Source of the DNA: Cupriavidus sp. BIS7
Lineage (GTDB): Bacteria; Pseudomonadota; Gammaproteobacteria; Burkholderiales; Burkholderiaceae
NCBI RefSeq assembly: GCF_000292345.1
Contig: NZ_ALOU01000043.1
Coordinates: 1-64,000 of the forward strand
Length of the DNA: 64,000 nucleotides
Direction of reading: 5' to 3'
Positions 61,070 to 64,000 of this stretch are shown piece after piece (the stretch's first letter is position 1; the number at the start of each line of letters is the position of its first letter). Both the position numbers and the translations under genes were made by a program. The notes beneath the pieces were generated by a model. The model did not search any database. It was given only the letters and a program-made list of their open reading frames with translations, and was not told the origin of the DNA.

Positions 61070-61089
61070 GCTTGCGGGTATGACTGGTA

Positions 61090-62670
61090 TCAGAACTGGT
61101 TCATCGTGTTGTCCTTACCGGCCGCCTTCAGGGCTGCTTCGCCGCTGAAGTATTCCTTGTGGTCGTCACCGATGTCCGAGCCGGACATGTTCTGGTGCTT
61201 GACGCAGGCGATACCCTGGCGGATTTCCTTGCGCTGCACGCCAGCCACGTAGCCCAGCATGCCCTGGTCGCCGAAGTATTCCTTGGCCAGGTTGTCGGTC
61301 GACAGTGCGGCGGTGTGGTACGTCGGCAGCGTGATCAGGTGGTGGAAGATGCCGGCTTCACGCGATGCGTCGGCCTGGAACGTGCGGATCTTCTCGTCAG
61401 CAAGCTTGGCCAGTTCGCTGTCGTCATATTCCACGCTCATCAGCTGGGCGCGCTCGTATGCCGACACGTCCTTGCCCGCGGCCTTCATCGCGTCATAGGC
61501 CTGCTGGCGGAAGTTCAGGGTCCAGTTGAACGACGGGCTGTTGTTGTACACCAGCTTGGCGTTCGGGATGACCTTGCGAATCTCGCTGACCATGCCGCCG
61601 ATCTGTGCGATATGCGGCTTTTCGGTTTCGATCCACAGCAGGTCGGCGCCGTTTTGCAGTGCGGTGACGCAATCCAGAACGCAGCGAGCTTCACCCGTGC
61701 CGGCGCGGAACTGGAACAGGTTGCTCGGCAGGCGCTTCGGACGCAGCAGCTTGCCGTCGCGCTTGATGATGACGTCGCCGTTGCCCAGTTGGTCGGCCGA
61801 CAGCTCTTCGCAATCGAGGAACGAGTTGTACTGGTCGCCCAGGTCGCCAGGGGTAGCAGTCACGGCGATCTGCTTGGTCAGGCCGGCGCCCAGCGAGTCA
61901 GTACGGGCCACGATGACGCCGTCGTCCACGCCCAGTTCCAGGAAGGCGTAGCGGATTGCGCGGATCTTGGCCAGGAAGTCCTCGTGCGGCACGGTGACCT
62001 TGCCATCCTGGTGGCCGCACTGCTTCTCGTCGGACACCTGGTTTTCGATCTGAATGCAGCATGCGCCAGCTTCAATGAACTGCTTGGCCAGCAGGTACGT
62101 GGCTTCGGCGTTGCCGAAACCCGCGTCGATGTCGGCGATGATGGGCACCACGTGCGTCACATGGTTGTCGATCTTTGCCTGGATAGCGGCCTTGGCGGCA
62201 CCCTGGGCAGCATCCAGTTCGCGGAACAGGCCGCCCAGTTCACGGGCATCGGCCTGGCGCAGGAACGTGTACAGCTCGCGAATCAGCGCGCTGACGGAAG
62301 TCTTTTCGTGCATCGACTGGTCCGGCAGCGGGCCGAACTCGGAGCGCAGCGCTGCCACCATCCAGCCGGACAGGTACAGGTAGCGGCGGTCGGTGCTGTT
62401 GAAGTGCTTCTTGATGGAGATCATCTTCTGCTGGCCGATGAAGCCGTGCCAGCAACCAAGCGACTGGGTGTACTTGGACGGATCGGCATCATAGGCGGCC
62501 ATGTCGGCGCGCATGATCTTGGCGGTGTACTTGGCAATGTCCAGGCCCGTCTTGAACTTGTTCTGGGCGCGCATGCGGGCGGCATACTCGGGATTGATCG
62601 CGTTCCATGCGCTGCCGTGGTTCTCTTTCAAACCAGCAACTGCCTTGATGTCGTCTTGATACTGGGCCAT
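61090..62670 (-). CDS. aceA: Isocitrate lyase
   Basis: A 526-residue isocitrate lyase, splitting isocitrate to glyoxylate and succinate in the glyoxylate shunt. The catalytic loop is KQCGH (canonical KKCGH) within SDEKQCGHQDGK; ADIDAGFGNAEATYLL is the metal-binding region and WIETEKPHIAQI the glutamate segment. At 526 residues it belongs to the long isocitrate lyase subgroup rather than the 430-residue E. coli type. It stands alone behind a 500-base upstream region with an imperfect 31-bp direct repeat. Confidence 0.95.
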   Translation of the reverse strand: MAQYQDDIKAVAGLKENHGSAWNAINPEYAARMRAQNKFKTGLDIAKYTAKIMRADMAAYDADPSKYTQSLGCWHGFIGQQKMISIKKHFNSTDRRYLYLSGWMVAALRSEFGPLPDQSMHEKTSVSALIRELYTFLRQADARELGGLFRELDAAQGAAKAAIQAKIDNHVTHVVPIIADIDAGFGNAEATYLLAKQFIEAGACCIQIENQVSDEKQCGHQDGKVTVPHEDFLAKIRAIRYAFLELGVDDGVIVARTDSLGAGLTKQIAVTATPGDLGDQYNSFLDCEELSADQLGNGDVIIKRDGKLLRPKRLPSNLFQFRAGTGEARCVLDCVTALQNGADLLWIETEKPHIAQIGGMVSEIRKVIPNAKLVYNNSPSFNWTLNFRQQAYDAMKAAGKDVSAYERAQLMSVEYDDSELAKLADEKIRTFQADASREAGIFHHLITLPTYHTAALSTDNLAKEYFGDQGMLGYVAGVQRKEIRQGIACVKHQNMSGSDIGDDHKEYFSGEAALKAAGKDNTMNQF

Positions 62671-63169
62671 GGGAAATTCCTAAGAAGAAAGCGAGTTTGA
62701 AAAATGGTTGCCGTGTGCCGCTACCGATCTCGAAGCAAGCAGCGTGGAGTCATTGTAGGGTGTTCTTGATGCGTTGCGGCAAGGTCTTATATAAGACATA
62801 AGACTTAATTTTTCTTTATTTTTCAACGAGATAGCTCGTAAATTTTGCGATGCGGAACACGTTTTCAAGGAACGAAAAATTTCGCCGGGGGGAAGTCCGG
62901 CGTAAATTTCGCGATATGAAACGCGCTTTCAGTTGTCGGTGACAGGGCATGCGGAACCGCTCTTTCCGGGCATCAGGCGGCCGTCGCGTTCGACTGGCCC
63001 GCAATCCGGGAACGGGAGGCGAACCAAAAATCTTTCAGATCGCGCTGTTTCAGACCGCGAAACTTTTCACTTCGTTGCGCTCGCTCCGTACCCGATCATT
63101 TCCCTCAAACGCCCCCCCGTTCGGCCGCGCCATGGCCGACTGCGTGGCTGAACGTTCCGGGAGAAATGT
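62671..63169. promoter_or_regulatory. Upstream region of aceA and the response regulator
   Basis: A 499-base gene-free region between divergent genes, AT-rich near 62790-62880. It contains an imperfect 31-bp direct repeat (listed separately) and a third shorter AAATTTCGC element near 62877-62886. I see no small gene with a credible start. Confidence 0.6.
62837..62931. repeat. Imperfect 31-bp direct repeat upstream of aceA
   Basis: Copies at 62837-62867 and 62901-62931 agree at 25 of 31 positions; both begin CGTAAATTT and end CA after a GCGAT core. The 64-base spacing is about six helical turns. They are candidate regulator sites for aceA, roughly 170-260 bases upstream of its start codon. 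Confidence 0.7.
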
Positions 63170-63748
63170 GTGTCAGCAAGATCCGGGCAGATCGTCAACA
63201 TCGTCGACGACGACGGCTCTACACGTGGTGCATTGGCGCGCCTTCTGACGGCTGCCGGCTTCACGGTACGCAGCTACGCGTCGGCAGGCGCATTTCTCAC
63301 GGCCGACCCCGATCCGCGCCCCGCCTGCCTGCTGCTTGACCTGGAGATGCCGGGGGTGGATGGCCTGGCGCTGCAGCAGACGCTACGGCGCATCGGGGGC
63401 ACCATGCCCACGCTGTTCATGAGTGGCTATTGCGACATTCCGCGTACGGTCACCGCCATCAAGAACGGCGCCGTCGAGTTTCTCGTCAAGCCCATTGAGT
63501 CCGCCGAGCTGCTGAATGCGCTGGACAATGCCTTCGCCCAGGCCGATCCGGGGCCCGTTCCGCTCAACGATCGGGAGCAGGCGGTCCTGCGCGGTATCGT
63601 GGCGGGGCGGCTCAACAAGGAGATTGCCGCCGAACTGGGCCTGAGCGAGCGCACGATCAAATCCTGCCGCGCCGACCTCATGCACAAGCTTGGTGCCCGT
63701 TCGCTGGCTGACTTGCTCCGGCGCGGCATGGCAATCGCCACGTGCTGA
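63170..63748 (+). CDS. FixJ-type response regulator
   Basis: A 192-residue two-component regulator. The receiver domain has the acidic pocket IVDDDG, the phosphorylated aspartate in LLLDLEMPG (about residue 57), the conserved FMSGY and the lysine in FLVKPI. A LuxR-type helix-turn-helix follows (REQAVLRGIVAGRLNKEIAAEL, split: GRLNKEIAAELGLSERTIK). The start is a GTG after GGGAGAAAT. It overlaps the next gene, a sensor-like protein, by seven bases, so the two form a two-component pair. Targets unknown; aceA is divergent from it. Confidence 0.9.
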   Translation: MSARSGQIVNIVDDDGSTRGALARLLTAAGFTVRSYASAGAFLTADPDPRPACLLLDLEMPGVDGLALQQTLRRIGGTMPTLFMSGYCDIPRTVTAIKNGAVEFLVKPIESAELLNALDNAFAQADPGPVPLNDREQAVLRGIVAGRLNKEIAAELGLSERTIKSCRADLMHKLGARSLADLLRRGMAIATC

Positions 63749-64000
63749 GGCTGCCCATTCCAACCTGTCAGCGTGGCATTCTGCCATATGCCGGGTGGCC
63801 GCATCGGGCGTTCCGTGACCGGCGGCTCTGGCTGGGACTCTGGCTGTCGCTGTTCCCGCTCCTGGCGGCGGCGGCGCCTTGGCGGGTGGTGATTCTGCCG
63901 GGCGCTGACGTTGCCCAGCCGGCCGCGGCCCAGCAGATTCAGGCACTTCGCACCGCGCTGAAGGCGCAGGCGCCTGACGGTGTTGAGTTCTACATCGATG
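63742..64000 (+). CDS. Probable sensor histidine kinase, 5' part
   Basis: An open frame running off the window end, starting at a GTG that overlaps the response-regulator stop (GTGCTGA). The first 86 codons give a hydrophobic export or membrane segment (LWLGLWLSLFPLLAAAA) followed by WRVVILPGADVAQPAAAQQ, which resembles the beginning of ABC-substrate-binding-like sensor domains found at the N-terminus of certain histidine kinases. The kinase part, if present, lies beyond the window. Confidence 0.65.
   Translation, partial: MLRLPIPTCQRGILPYAGWPHRAFRDRRLWLGLWLSLFPLLAAAAPWRVVILPGADVAQPAAAQQIQALRTALKAQAPDGVEFYID

Overview
The window is GC-rich betaproteobacterial DNA, most consistent with a Cupriavidus or Ralstonia-type chromosome. 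The pointers are protein-level: an SDR-type L-threonine dehydrogenase paired with Kbl (a type described from Cupriavidus necator), a 526-residue isocitrate lyase, an unorthodox type II secretion locus, and a nitrate-assimilation operon. Species cannot be fixed from sequence alone. I see no rRNA, tRNA, CRISPR array, prophage or intact insertion sequence.

Layout. 1-2204: 3' end of an ArnA-type UDP-glucuronate decarboxylase and an MdtD-like MFS exporter. 2259-17409: a compact type VI secretion (T6SS) locus of two divergent operons, tssB-C-K-L-(TssM-like/OmpA)-hcp-tssH-tssE leftward and tssA-F-G-J rightward, separated by an AT-rich control region. It has no full tssM and no tssI. A 574-residue protein with TssM topology and an OmpA-like C-terminus sits where tssM would be expected. 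17449-20057: a threo-3-hydroxyaspartate dehydratase-like gene, an ornithine-cyclodeaminase-family reductase and a YheO/DauR-type regulator. 20224-28628: nitrate assimilation (transporter, nirB, nirD, FAD reductase, nasA), preceded by a near-consensus sigma-54 promoter and a leader with a terminator-like hairpin. 28970-31965: HxlR regulator, GNAT acetyltransferase, RhtA-like exporter and an SDR. 32011-33187: a VapC-like PIN toxin with an unusual duplicated antitoxin, flanked by 19-bp direct repeats. 33215-38868: MFS transporter, secreted phosphoesterase lipoprotein divergent from a di-haem peroxidase, and a small hypothetical gene. 39365-42261: XRE-cupin regulator divergent from kbl and threonine dehydrogenase. 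42296-51257: a hybrid type II secretion/type IV pilus assembly locus (gspG, F, E, PilM/N/O/P-like genes, TPR-secretin, three more pseudopilins). 51356-54190: a large secreted GH18-like protein with a degenerate catalytic motif. 54450-59548: MarR regulator and an AaeXAB-like aromatic-acid efflux operon with an outer-membrane channel. 59568-64000: APC permease, isocitrate lyase, a FixJ-type response regulator and the start of a sensor-kinase-like gene.

How parts fit. Two envelope secretion machines (T6SS and hybrid T2SS) lie among amino-acid and nitrogen modules. Several genes concern threonine or C4 amino acids: hydroxyaspartate dehydratase, Kbl/Tdh, the RhtA-like exporter and the APC permease. 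The nitrate operon appears to be controlled at both initiation (sigma-54) and elongation (leader hairpins). The most unusual items are the condensed T6SS membrane protein, the apparently inactive GH18 protein beside a hybrid secretion system, and the duplicated antitoxin bounded by direct repeats.
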